The position numbers were made by a program, and so were the translations under genes. Below are positions 1 to 8,861 of a stretch of DNA of 21,099 nucleotides, in pieces (positions within the stretch are counted from its first letter, which is position 1; each line of letters starts with the position of its first letter). The DNA comes from Larix sibirica. Lineage: Eukaryota; Streptophyta; Pinopsida; Pinales; Pinaceae. Below the pieces are notes generated by a model. That model was not told the origin of the DNA, ran no database searches, and saw nothing but the letters and a program-made list of their open reading frames with translations. The stretch spans positions 161,618 to 182,716 of the forward strand of contig NWUY0300015847.1 of assembly GCA_004151065.3 (NCBI GenBank), in the 5' to 3' direction.

Positions 1-545
1 GGGAATACAACCATGTTTTCCTAGAAAAATCATCTATAAATGTGGCATGGTACAAAGATCCTTCTAGATATGGGACTATGTCTAGGTCCAAACACATCAC
101 TTCGTATCAGCTCCAAGATCCATTTTTCCCTTGTAGCACCAGATGGGAATTTCACCCAATTTTGTTGACCATATACATAATGTTCACAAAAAATAGAATC
201 TAAAGAACAACTAGGGATATTTTCAACCATACCTTTACTAAGCAAAGAATGAAATCCCTTCTCTCCAATATGTACCATTCTTTGGTGTCGAGGCATTGTA
301 TTATTCTCTACAGGAAGAGTAGTAATTCTATCATTTTCATTCTCAAGAACAATGGTACCTATTACGCCCATCATTTACAGTCTTCCTAATAACCAATATA
401 ATGTTTCAATCTGAAATCCCCTTAATAACACCATTTCTCTTTGAATTGTCTTGCATTTATCCTTTAATTCAAATGTAGTATGCACACCCACATCACCCAT
501 TTTACTCACAGATATCAAGTTTCTATCCAAACATGGAATATTTCA
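1..545 (-). pseudogene. copia pol remnant: pre-integrase zinc-binding region and start of integrase
   Basis: In a copia polyprotein this segment binds zinc and leads into the integrase core that inserts the cDNA. Between about 545 and 378 the minus strand reads the stretch after the protease, including NLISVSKMGDVGVHTTFELK, then a stop (TAA, 375-377). An open stretch of 114 codons (374-30) follows. It contains HQRMVHIGEKG, CSLDSIFCEHYVYG and FPSGATREKWILELIRSDVFGP. In the HHCC zinc-binding pattern the last Cys position reads CEHY, so the metal site is broken (TAT at 177-179). Near position 48 the frame changes, and the first catalytic integrase motif is visible in another frame as FIDDFSRKTW at about 12-41. 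The rest of the integrase is beyond the window. Confidence 0.88.
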
Positions 546-735
546 AACATATACATCTTAAAGAAACTATTAAATCATTTGACATCATGTGATCTTGGTT
601 GTTGACTCATATCCCAAGGATACATTGCCTCCATCATATTTTTCATATTCACAAAATCACTCTCTATGAGGAGTCATATGAAAAGGCAGACTTGAGTCAA
701 TCAACCATACATCATGATCTGAATGTGTACATTGT
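546..735 (-). pseudogene. copia aspartic protease remnant
   Basis: The retroviral-type aspartic protease cleaves the gag-pol polyprotein and needs an Asp-Ser/Thr-Gly active site. The minus strand reads HDVWLIDSSLPFHMTPHRE, then TGA (657-659), then FCEYEKYDGGN. The catalytic Asp codon is at 696-698. The Gly of the triad is replaced by Ser (AGT, 690-692), which would inactivate the enzyme. The TGA sits where a Trp is usual, consistent with a single G-to-A change. The context fits copia exactly: zinc knuckle on its N-terminal side and pre-integrase region on its C-terminal side. Identification rests on the motif order and spacing. Confidence 0.85.
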
Positions 736-829
736 AGATACCAAGTACACATCCCCTGCTTCTTTTGGGGAGGCCTTTCCTTTTCCTTTTGCAAAATCAT
801 TAGATCCCTTGTTTTTATAAACATTTTTT

Positions 830-1559
830 ATTATCTACATTCTTTCTTATATTGCCCACTTTACTGCATTTCCAACATTTCCATATAATTGTTTCATAGA
901 TTTAGATGTACCCCCCCACCCCCCAAAGACTTATTTTTATCCTTTATGTCTACATGGTGACCTCTCACCACTAAGGTATCCTTGGTTTGACAATACATGG
1001 TGTTTTGCCTCATCTCTTATGATAACAAGGATGCAACCACATCAACAAACTTTAATGTGGCTATATTAATCCTAATAGATACAACTAGGATATCCCATGA
1101 ATCTAGCAAAGAACATAACAAACTAATGCACTTTTCTTCATAAAAAAATTTAATGTCAATAGAAAACAACTAACTTACCATAGTGTTAAAAGCATTGAGA
1201 TGCTTGATCACAAAGTCATCGTCATTCATTCTTAGGAGGTACAATGTATTTCCAAGAAAAAGTTTGTTTACCAAGAGCTTTAACTAATACAAACTCACTA
1301 ACTTATCCCACAAATTCGTTGTGTTATTTTCTCCTAAGACATTCAAAAACACTGAATGTAAGAGGTAGATCCATATTGTACTTCTTTCCTTTCTCTACAT
1401 CTCCTCTTAGTCTTCTTTCAACAAACTAGTAGGTTCTATACATTGATCCACAATAATCCAATGTTCTCTATATACTAGAAGATGTTCCATCTTGAGCTTC
1501 CATAGCTCAAAGCTCTAATCATTAAATTTATCATTCTCAATTATGGGGTCGGTCACCAT
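830..1559 (-). pseudogene. copia gag remnant with degenerate zinc knuckle
   Basis: Gag packages element RNA in virus-like particles. A plausible start is the ATG at 1559-1557, reading MVTDPIIENDKFND and then TAG (1517-1515), followed by SFELWKLKMEHLLV, a typical copia gag N-terminus. Further down, CISLLCSLLDSWDILVV and IATLKFVDVVASLLS (about 1130-1020) are the core gag motifs. The nucleocapsid knuckle at about 835-880 reads CWKCSKVGNIRKNV. The C-x2-C half is kept, but the His is Asn and the last Cys is Val, so it could not bind zinc. Several stops and at least one frame change lie between these blocks. Upstream are the primer-binding site and candidate LTR. Confidence 0.85.
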
Positions 1560-1689
1560 TCCCTTCTACACAAGAATCACTGCACAACTCTCCCATTGAA
1601 ACCAACTTTATCCCAGACCAAAGATAAAATTGCTTAATCAAGAATGAGAAATGTGCTAGCACAAAAGGAATCCTCCTAAATCTAAAAAC

Positions 1690-1706
1690 CTGACTATGAT
1701 ACTAAT
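1690..1706 (-). promoter_or_regulatory. Degenerate primer-binding site (initiator tRNA-Met type)
   Basis: The minus strand reads ttagtatcatagtcagg directly after the candidate LTR end. Plant copia elements usually carry ttggtatcagagc-type sites complementary to initiator tRNA-Met; three or so positions differ here. It lies about 130 bases before the gag ATG, as expected. Confidence 0.65.
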
Positions 1707-1910
1707 GAAAGTTTTAAACCTATGCAAGTGAAGCAATCCATACACTATTCTTAAGAAAAAATAGATATCAACAATAGAACACACATAGTACACAAAGATT
1801 TACCTTGGAAACTCGTAACCAAGAAAACTAACCTAACTTACAATCACATCTATCTTCTTAATTGTATTAACTTTACCACTCACAATATAATCTTTAGTTA
1901 CTCTGTAACA
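1707..1910 (-). repeat. Candidate 5' LTR of the copia remnant (204 bp)
   Basis: On the minus strand this stretch begins tgttacagag and ends aactttca, giving the TG...CA ends of an LTR, with the primer-binding site one base away. The inner end is well supported by the PBS. The outer end at 1910 is a guess from the TG dinucleotide, because the partner LTR lies outside the window and cannot be compared. Confidence 0.5.
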
Positions 1911-2759
1911 TCCAAAACCCTAATTTGTTGACCTAAATTGGATTACAACTATAATCCCTTAATCGAGATTATATTACAATGGAATGAAAAACCATTGGCC
2001 AGAAAAGAACAAAAATTAAAAAAAATGAAGCCAAAAGAAAATCGGGTAGTTATCCTAAACCTCGTTGGCTTGGGTTTACCGCCCCTCACCATAACCATTG
2101 GGCGCGTAGTGGGGTGGATTAATACCCCCCACCACTAGCTACTATTCACACCAAGTGTAGTCCTCATGCAAAGAATACACCACATCTCCATCACATGCAC
2201 TCATGGGAACATTGCAAGGTTAAAAATAGTTGTATGTGCTCATTATTTAGTGCAAATTTTTCATTTGGAGAACACTCTAATGACAAGGAGTTCTTATGAA
2301 AAGGAAAAGATCCATATTTGTTTGTGTGCATGAAATGCATAGTTTGTCTCTTGGTGATGAGTTGTTAATAAACTATAACTTTTGTAGCCCCCCTGTCACT
2401 TGTCAAAGATGCCTTACATTAAGACTACCTTTATAAATTCCATTGGGGCATAGTAAAAAAATCATTGACTAATTGTATTTTTTAAATTTTCATTGGGGTT
2501 AATGTAAATGTATTGCTTAATTCAACATTTTCTTTTTAAAGTGGTTGGTTGCATGTGTAGCATTGGAAACAAATTCCACGCCTTTAATAATTGTTTGGTA
2601 TAATATTTGAACAAACTAAATGCATTATGTTTACTAATATCATCAATGTACAATTCAATATTTTTGCAATCAAAATTTTGATGATGAACAACTTATCCAC
2701 TATCTATCATTGCAGTCTACTACAATGTCATATTGAAAGAAGGCTACTAAATGAGCACA
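1911..2759. other. Intergenic spacer, no recognisable gene
   Basis: Only short chance open frames are present. The block at about 2050-2130 is slightly richer in G+C. I see no protein similarity, RNA gene or clear repeat. Confidence 0.6.
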
Positions 2760-3499
2760 ACTTGGAGAGGAAGCATACCAAGCATGGTTGAATCAACCAC
2801 CTATTCAATTCCCACTATGTCTTGAGTCACCTATTCAGAATGTCTATAATAACACCAATTCTTCACATGTTGGGGATGAAGACAATGAAATAGGGGTTGG
2901 TATGGATGAATTTCTTGTAGGGTGTTAGTGTCATAGAGGAAATGTTTTTACATGCATTAAAACAAGATGAGATATGGGATGATGCTCATATCACTAATAC
3001 CTTATTCGAAAGTCTAAAATTTTCTTTCACCACCCCTCTCTTTGGACATGGGTAAAACTCTACCCCACTAAGGACAACTACGCTACTATACAACTTGAAA
3101 ATAATGTATGGTATTTCAGGTGCGTGTTTCTCGGAACTTTTGAGGTAATTAACCATTAAGGCCCCTGTATTTTGAGGACTCTTGTCACCCAACCAAAATT
3201 GAAAAGGCTTAATTTTATGCATGCTTGATGACAATGTATATTTCTATTGCACACTAATTATAGGTTACTAAAAGATAAGGTGCTTACAAGTGATAATGTC
3301 TTTCCTGATAGTTGTGAAGATGCAAAGAAAATGTTAACTAGGTTGGGTGTTGAGTACATAGCATACCATGTGTGTCCATATTATTGTATTATATATAGAG
3401 ATGAATATGCAGACAAAGAGATATGTCCAAAATGTGGGCATGACAGGTACCATAAATCAAGAAACAAGGCTAAAGCACATGGTCCTCCTCATAAGATAT
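2760..3499 (+). pseudogene. CACTA (En/Spm) TNP2-like transposase fragment
   Basis: TNP2-type transposases move CACTA DNA transposons. Three open blocks line up in family order. Frame 1 (about 2760-2928) is an acidic linker containing SSHVGDEDNEIGVGMDEF. Frame 2 (about 2921-3144) has TTTLLYNLKIMYGISGACFS with one stop (TAA) just before it. Frame 1 (3264-3499) reads LLKDKVLTSDNVFPDSCEDA, then ICPKCGHDRYH, the Cys pair typical of TNP2 ahead of the transposase core. The last two blocks are separated by a probable intron. The piece stops abruptly at the N at 3500; the catalytic core and terminal repeats are missing. It is a dead fragment with at least one stop and one frameshift. Confidence 0.82.
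3145..3263 (+). other. Probable 119-bp intron inside the CACTA transposase fragment
   Basis: The stretch begins gtaattaacc after ...cttttgag and ends cactaattatag before gttactaaaag. Removing it joins SELLR to LLKDK in frame across a split Arg codon (ag|g), and this is exactly where TNP2-type proteins run continuously. Its length is not a multiple of three, which explains the change from frame 2 to frame 1. It has in-frame stops. An insertion or simple decay is possible but would not be expected to have GT...AG ends at the homology break. Confidence 0.65.
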
Positions 3500-3500
3500 N

Positions 3501-3990
3501 AGGTGGGGTACTTGTGGACTGTATCTAAAAGTGTATCACTGTGATATGCCATCGAATGGCCATGCTAAGTGAGGACTACACCAACAACATACTCCCAAGA
3601 ATTTGTCTCGATCTCAAAGGGTTTTTGTAGATCTGGTAAGGTGAGGACATGCATCAAACATAAGCACTGCTTTGGCTCCTCAAATGCTTGTTTTTGTGGC
3701 TTATAACAAACAAACTTGGCCTTATATCCCTCTTTGGTCACCATGCTAAGGTACCAAGCAATATTTGAAAATCCCAACACAAATCTACGATAGAAGTTGG
3801 CAAGGCCTAGGAAGTTGCGAATCTTCGTGAGAGTTGTCAAGTTCGGCTAATCACGAATGGATTGGATCTTGGCTAGATCCACATCCACACCATGTTTGTC
3901 CACAATGTATCCCAAATAATGAACCCTCTCCATGCCAAATGAGCACTTATCTATATTGGTGTATAACTTGTGTTGTTACAGGGTGTGTTA
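3501..3990 (-). pseudogene. Ty3/gypsy pol fragment: end of reverse transcriptase and start of RNase H
   Basis: Minus-strand reading from about 3975: QHKLYTNIDKCSFGMERVHY, LGYIVDKHGVDVDLAKIQSI, a stop (about 3846-3848), then KIRNFLGLANFYRRFVLGFS, the conserved RT thumb region, and a link into the RNase H start PFEIETNSWEYVVGVVLT. The first catalytic Asp of RNase H is Asn here (AAT, complement of 3601-3603). After a TAG the frame goes on with YHSDTLLDTVHKYPT and ends exactly at the N at 3500. Upstream of 3990 the RT similarity is lost; a possible Asp-Asp pair lies at 4003-4008 beside the second N but is not in normal spacing. Order RT then RNase H with no integrase between them fits gypsy. Confidence 0.85.
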
Positions 3991-4010
3991 CACCAAAATC
4001 TCATCATCAN

Positions 4011-4200
4011 AAGTCCCAGTCTTTTTATGGGCAGACCATACCCGAGAGGTCTATATTTTGTATTATGCCAGTCATTTCAACATTTTTGAGCGATTGGACA
4101 CCACTTAAGGCCTCCCCAATCTAGTACAAACATTTCGGCTCTTAACGTATCTTTCGGCTCTGTTAATTAAATTCCTATCTACAATTTACAAAAAATAATA
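4011..4200. other. Unassigned sequence after the second N
   Basis: Contains two copies of tttcggctct (4133-4142, 4150-4159). I could not link it to the gypsy or CACTA fragments, and the 96-codon open frame across this region has an N in it and no recognisable motif. Confidence 0.4.
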
Positions 4201-4473
4201 CATCTATATATGAAACAAGTTAATTTTGTTACAAGAAAATTAAAAAAAAAACAAAAATTCCTATCACAAATCTCATAAAAAAATTGGTAAAAATTTAAGA
4301 CAATTATAATTTTACAATGCTAAGATTTTGTCAAAAATTGAAAGCACAAGATAATTTTACAATGATTCTAGTTGAGTGTAGGGTGAAACCATATCTTCAT
4401 TTTTTTTCAAAATTGTAAATAAACCTATATGGTTAAAAATTCGATAAAAGTTTCACATTAATAAAAACTATGA
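4201..4473 (+). repeat. Dispersed repeat, copy A (pairs with 7238-7463)
   Basis: Starts tctatatatgaaacaag and shares with copy B the blocks attgtaa-like start, ttgaaagcacaa, tttacaatgattctagttg, g-rich ggg-tg-aacca, aaattgtaaat and agtttca-at-aa--aacta. It has roughly 50-70 bp extra in its first half. No coding potential is seen. It could be the 5' end of a non-autonomous element: a start of TCTATATAT preceded by A is reminiscent of plant Helitron 5' ends, but no matching 3' end was found for this copy. Confidence 0.6.
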
Positions 4474-5854
4474 CATATTTTGTACTCAACACCTAATCTC
4501 ATTCTCAATTTTTCATAATAATTATTTATTATTCTTTGATATCAATGTTTCTGAACTTCCTTACTTTTCTTTTTTTGCCATGAAAATATATCATAATTTT
4601 ATATTTATAAAATCACATTTACGGAAACTGATTGAACTTTGTCTCACATAACATTTCAGGACTCCCTTTTCAGTCTATATTGCACTGTTAGAACTAAAAA
4701 GACATATAGATAAACTTTCCAAATCTGTTCTAAAAGAGAGTTTCATCATTTATTGACAAAAGATAAAAATAAAAATATGTTATAAAAATATCTGAAAAAA
4801 ATCTCGTACATAATTGTTCATCCGGTTATGCTGTATACTGCTCAGGGTTTACTGTGGTAATGACGAATTTGCAACGAAATAGGATGGTGGGACCCAACAT
4901 CCCTTAGAGTTTGGTGATACATTGAAATAATAATAAAAAAAGCTTCAAAGGAAACATGACAGTGAGGTCCTATTATTTATCATTTTAATTAGAGTTCGAT
5001 TTTTTAATCACATGTTTTTTTACAAATATTTCCGATTTTAAGTAATTTTGCTAGAGATTTAGATATTTTTAATTATTATATTTTTTAAAGTGAAATGATA
5101 CTTTGTAGCATATGAAATATTTCTCATATTAAAATATTTTGTTTTTTGTTTGTAAAATTGTAAAATACAGTAAATTGTAAAATATATAATTGTTTAGATA
5201 AACATAAAAGTTAATTTTCGACTGGAAAAAAAATATAAAAGTTAATTTACAATTCATTATGAATGAGATGATGATGATGATAATAGTTAAGGTCCACTTA
5301 AATCAATTTTGGTATATCGAATCTTTAAAAATAAAAGTAAGGAACTACTTGGTTTGCTTTAGAGTTTTATTTCTATGCTCAAAAAGTTTGGAGATGAGCG
5401 TTCATAAATTACTATAAGTTTGATAAGATAGAAAGATGGGCAAGTTTGTATTGTAACAGAAATTTTGAAACTAAGATCTTATGTGGGTGTATGCACACAA
5501 ATTTAAGCGGAAGTATTTTTCATTCTCAACACTCATTGTCTCACAAAGATGACAGATCCTTTCAACCCATGGAGTTTCAAAAATGTCTAATGACCTGTTT
5601 CACTATGCAGCTCATGAGAATTAGTTCTTATTTTGTATAAGTGGAGAGAGATATGTCACATGTGTGTAATGTTTAATAATAGTAAAAAAATATTTTAATT
5701 TCTTTTATTTTTTTATTATTGTATTTTTAAAATTTGGTTTTATACTTTCTAAGATTAAAATAGATTTAAGTGAGTTTATTGCTCTCTCCAAAACAAGGCA
5801 TCTCTCCAATCTATTGTTCTCTCTCATTGGTGCTACATAATTAAATAAATTTTC
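4474..5854. other. AT-rich spacer, no recognisable gene
   Basis: Strongly AT-rich with homopolymer runs. A near-palindrome around 4881-4905 (ggtgggaccc region) was noted. A short stretch at 5437-5462 (gggcaagtttgtattgtaac) resembles the start of repeat copy B and may be a third, very degenerate copy. The 64-codon open frame at 5446-5640 has no recognised motif. Confidence 0.55.
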
Positions 5855-6195
5855 AAGAACTTTCATCGATGGACCATTTAACATATCTATAGAGAATTGA
5901 ATGAAGATGCAGATTCAAAGGATGCCTTGCTTTGGGAGGAAGGATCTCTATACTCGGAGGAATTTATAGACAACATACTGGAAAACAAAGGTCATTTTCT
6001 TTTTTTTTTTAAGTATACTATCGTTTTGATATAGCTGCTTGTTAGTATGACTTTCTAGTTCTCGACATTTTAAGTTTGTTTTGATATTTTTAGATACTCT
6101 TTGTATTATCCTATGGATTGGAGTCCTTTATTGAACGTATACGAAGCTTGTATACTTTTTGATTCATAATAAATATCAAAAATATGTTTTTTCTT
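5855..6195 (+). mobile_element. LINE 3' end: C-terminus of RNase H plus 3' UTR
   Basis: Plant LINEs of the L1 type can carry a C-terminal RNase H after the zf-RVT domain. In one frame this piece reads HIYRELNEDADSKDALLWEE and then GSLYSEEFIDNILENKGH. This is the end of such an RNase H, where the Asp of the AD pair is the fourth catalytic residue. It is followed by a T-rich run (5999-6011) and an AT-rich 3' UTR-like tail ending around cataataaatatcaaaaa (about 6162-6185). A stop lies just before the block, in FHRWTI-stop. The comparable block in the LINE at 10336-10750 reads EFNSQADMLLKEALSLEEG. No target-site duplication could be identified, and the 5' limit is uncertain. Confidence 0.6.
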
Positions 6196-7237
6196 CTTGA
6201 TTAAAAATGAATTTATATATTTGTTTATTTTCTCAAATTAAAATAGATCTAAATAAATTTGTAATTTTTTTTAATTTAACTTTAAAATACTTACTTTTAT
6301 ATTTATTTATTTATTTCAAAATTAACAACAATATTTCTGTATTTTGCTTTTTCAATTAAAAAAATATGTTATCTTTGTGATGAAAAATACAAATCATTCA
6401 CTGCTATGCTTAATAGTAGTTAGTCATACATTATAAGTGGACATGAACATCACCTTATAAATACCACATACTATAACTTTAGTATTAAATGTAAAGTTCA
6501 ACTTTACAACTCACCGTCTTTATTACATACAACAACCACGTGTTAGACCCCACATATTGGCGCACATATTGATGTTATCTACAATACACCAGTTAATTTT
6601 CAAAGAGCTTTGAGCACTATTTAATAGTCTTTATCCTCTTCCATTGTTCTATACTTTGTATGGGAATCATTACCTTTAACTAGTTGAGAGATTCCTTATC
6701 CTTCTTAATACTACTAAAAAAAATAAAAAATTATAAAATATTCATCTCAAAATAATATCCTCAAGACCATGTCATATCCATACATAAAGTGTCTTTTTTC
6801 CATATTAATGATTTAGATTAAAGAAAGCCCTCCATTTGATAACTTATGAAGTACATTTTCCTAAGTTGTGTTAATTGAAATTATTTAAGAATTTGAACTT
6901 TTTTTTGGTTAATTGAAATTATTTAAGAATTTATATTTAGTTTGGAAGTTTTAATTAAAAGCTTGATTGTAGTTTCATATATATGAAAATTCTTAACTTT
7001 TAATATTATATGATTTTGAGAATTGAAAGGAAGTTTATTAGAAGATTGCATATCTTACATGTCTATCAAATTTTTTAAAGTGTAAACGTTTTTTAAAGTG
7101 CAAAATATTGAGGAAATGTTTACATTGCAATAGATTTGGTCTTTTTTGATGCATGATAGATTCATGGTTAAAATGGATTTAGACTAGTTTTATGATATTC
7201 TATTTTGCTATTCTATTTTCATTCACGTAATTGTTGA
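6196..7237. other. AT-rich spacer, no recognisable gene
   Basis: Very AT-rich. At about 6453-6465 cttataaatacc resembles a TATA box, and ccacgtgtt near 6537 contains a CACGTG G-box core, but no transcription unit follows. It includes the tandem duplication at 6871-6932. Confidence 0.55.
6871..6932. repeat. 24-bp direct repeat, period 38
   Basis: An identical 24-base stretch beginning ttaattgaaatta occurs at 6871-6894 and 6909-6932, separated by a T-rich 14-bp spacer. Confidence 0.85.
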
Positions 7238-7463
7238 TATCTATATATGAAGCAAGCTAGTATTGTAACATAAATATTTTATTTATTTTATTTTTTATCG
7301 CAAATGTGATAAGAATTTGACATAAATTGAAGGCACAACTATAATTTACAATGATTCTAGTTGCGTGGAGGGTGGAACCATGCCCTCAAGGGTTTCTCCA
7401 AATTGTAAATGAATCTATATTATTGAAAATTCAATGAGAGTTTCAAATCAATGGGAACTATAA
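7238..7463 (+). repeat. Dispersed repeat, copy B (pairs with 4201-4473)
   Basis: Begins atctatatatgaagcaag and ends near gggaactataactt. Shared blocks with copy A include tttacaatgattctagttg and aaattgtaaat, in the same order and orientation about 3 kb apart. Both copies are non-coding. A hairpin begins right at its right end. Confidence 0.6.
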
Positions 7464-7500
7464 CTTCCTCTATCATCGGATTTCGATGATGAGGAAAGTT
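7462..7500. other. Strong hairpin at the right edge of repeat copy B
   Basis: atcatcg (7472-7478) pairs with cgatgat (7484-7490) around a gattt loop. The stem continues outward (ttcctc with gaggaa) past a single bulged T, then further with one unpaired A, for about 16 pairs in all. Confidence 0.75.
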
Positions 7501-7672
7501 TATTAAAAGCTTAGACAATCCAAATATTAGCTTAATATGTATATATTAAGTTGTTTTCGTATTTTTAAAAACTTTGGATCAACGTATACTATGTTAGCAT
7601 TATGTTACATTGCAAAAAACATTTTCTCATATTAAATTACAAAAACCACCTTTCGATACAATCATACATTAA

Positions 7673-7690
7673 GTTGTTTAGTCACAAAGA
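7673..7690. repeat. Left target-site duplication of the LINE (18 bp)
   Basis: gttgtttagtcacaaaga, identical to 11013-11030. Flanking bases differ on both sides, so the repeat is exactly 18 bp, a normal size for a LINE target-site duplication. Confidence 0.9.
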
Positions 7691-7704
7691 GCTTTGGTAC
7701 ATCT

Positions 7705-7994
7705 CTAGCAGCAAAGAACTCGTGGAGATATTTATTCGGTTATGGATTGTAGAGTGTGGTGACTAAGGATAAGTACTTAAGGGATATGTTGGTAGAAGAT
7801 TGGGTCCATATGGAACCTAGAAGGGTATCCAATGTCTCAAATTTTTGGAATGGATTAGTCAAGGCTCTGCTAATTATTGTTAATTGATTAGCTTGGAAAA
7901 TGGGGAATGGTAACAAGGTCTTGCTAGGAATGGATCCCAAGGTGGGTGGGGCAAATTGTTATAAGTTTTAGATAATCTCATAGAAAGCTTAAGG
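7705..7994 (+). pseudogene. LINE ORF2 remnant: region C-terminal to the RT domain
   Basis: Frame 1 from 7705 reads LAAKNSWRYLFGYGL, stop, SVVTKDKYLRDMLVEDWV, RRVSNVSNFWNGLVKAL, stop, LAWKMGNGNKVLLGMDPKVG and NCYKF, then a stop. This is the linker between RT and the zf-RVT domain of plant L1-type LINEs, whose hallmark is the W-x-x-G-x-G-x-x-(I/V) stretch seen here as WKMGNGNKV. A frame change at about 7970 gives DNLIESLR, which ends at the nested insertion. The matching continuation, NLTLFALAQVGTP, starts at 9570 in the same frame. It is therefore one ORF cut in two. Confidence 0.8.
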
Positions 7995-8386
7995 GGAGGC
8001 AAGTGCAAGGGGTTCATTATTGATCCCAACGAACATACAATGTTAACATATGAATGGGGTTTGGGGAAAGCAACCAACAACCAAACAGAATGATGCGCTC
8101 TATATCTAGGAATTGATCATATGGTGTCTCTTGGGATCCAAAAAGATGTCATTTGGGAGACTCTGTTCTGATAATCTCCCAAGTGTGAAAATAAGAGGAT
8201 CTAGAGGACAAGATATCCGGAAAACTGCGTAAGCATATCATGGACCTCCTCCAACACATACCAGACTTCAAATTGATGCATATTCGATGAGATAATAATA
8301 AAAAGGCTAACACTCTAGAAAATAACGCCTCGTTGTTGGAAAAAGGAAAGTTAGTGCAAAATGGGGGAAAACAAACATCACATTAG
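7995..8386 (+). pseudogene. RNase H domain fragment in the nested insertion
   Basis: RNase H removes RNA from RNA-DNA hybrids during reverse transcription. Frame 3 reads GFIIDPNEHTMLTYEWGLGK, then ATNNQTE and TGA (8091-8093), then CALYLGIDHMVSLGIQK. The frame then shifts to frame 2: GDSVLIISQV, KHIMDLLQHIPDFKLMHIR, NNKKANTLENNASLLEKGKL, ending in TAG (8384-8386). The catalytic Glu (8088-8090) and the Asp of GDS (8159-8161) are present. The Asp expected in the last motif (KKADTLAN-like) is Asn (8309-8311), and the first Asp is missing with the truncated start. It differs clearly in sequence from the host LINE's own RNase H at 10336-10750. Confidence 0.72.
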
Positions 8387-8850
8387 CTCCCTTATGAATT
8401 AAGTTAGCAACGCTATTAAGCTTAGCAGATCAATCTAACAACTAACAAGTGTATTCAATGAAATCCACTACCATAAATGGTGGCCACCACCAGTTCGCGC
8501 TCCAAGGAAAGGTTGTAAGGCATCACATGACTTCACGCATGGGAGGCCCTGATAGAAGCTTCTCCACAAGTCATAAATGGTGGAGAGAGGGTAATATGTC
8601 GCTTCTCCCTATTTTCATGGGTGCATTTGGGACAGAAGCATGTAGAGGTTTAGCGTTTGAATTTTGGAAATTTGTAGAGGGGAATAGCATGCTAGTGGTT
8701 ACCTTGTCATTAACATCAAACATTGTGTTTCCCTGCTCTTGTGGAAAGTAGCTTTCTGTCCAAACCATTCATGGATCACTGGAAATCAACAGGGTCGTAG
8801 TGCAAGTTTGCATTTGGTTGAATACAGGGGATATCTTGGTCATTGTTGTT
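8387..8850 (+). other. Unassigned part of the nested insertion
   Basis: A 100-codon open frame (8449-8751) and an overlapping frame with KWWPPPVRAPRKGCKASHDF (about 8463-8522) are present. Neither shows a family motif I recognise. G+C is a little higher than in the spacers. It may be a decayed C-terminal extension after RNase H or 3' UTR. Confidence 0.4.
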
Positions 8851-8861
8851 GAGTTGTAGGG

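Larger units (their letters stand above)
1..1910 (-). mobile_element. Decayed Ty1/copia LTR retrotransposon, 5' part (LTR, PBS, gag, protease, integrase start)
   Basis: Reading the minus strand from 1910 down to 1, the parts appear in copia order: candidate LTR, primer-binding site, gag, zinc knuckle, aspartic protease, zinc-binding pre-integrase region, and the first integrase motif at the window edge. Reverse transcriptase and RNase H would lie to the left, outside the window. Stops and frameshifts are found in every segment, so the copy is dead. Protein order gag-PR-INT is diagnostic of copia rather than gypsy. The copy is old: coding segments carry several stops and the zinc-binding and protease motifs are altered. 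Confidence 0.88.

Noticed and set aside
911-924. Run of C's (cccccccaccccccc-like) as a G-quadruplex site
   Set aside because: A single short C tract does not give four separate G runs on the other strand with loops of usual length.
1904-1940. tgtaacatccaaaaccctaa as the start of a gypsy LTR on the plus strand
   Set aside because: The wording resembles such LTR starts, but no matching end, PBS or partner copy was found, and it overlaps the copia LTR candidate.
2986-3234. 82-codon minus-strand frame
   Set aside because: Antisense shadow of the CACTA exon and intron.
3834-4124. 96-codon plus-strand open frame
   Set aside because: It contains an N and lies antisense to the gypsy RT text; a shadow frame.
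4881-4905. Near-palindrome around ggtgggaccc as a Helitron terminal hairpin for repeat copy A
   Set aside because: The arms mismatch at several positions and no CTRR end follows; it is also 400 bp from the end of copy A similarity.
6453-6545. TATA-like and G-box motifs as a host promoter
   Set aside because: No exon or ORF follows within a sensible distance; such motifs are expected by chance in AT-rich spacer.
7740-8080. Two minus-strand 66-codon frames
   Set aside because: Antisense shadows of the LINE ORF and RNase H text read on the plus strand.
8571-8768. Minus-strand 65-codon frame and the similar one at 8776-8964
   Set aside because: They lie antisense within the nested insertion and show no motif; composition of old coding sequence keeps them open.
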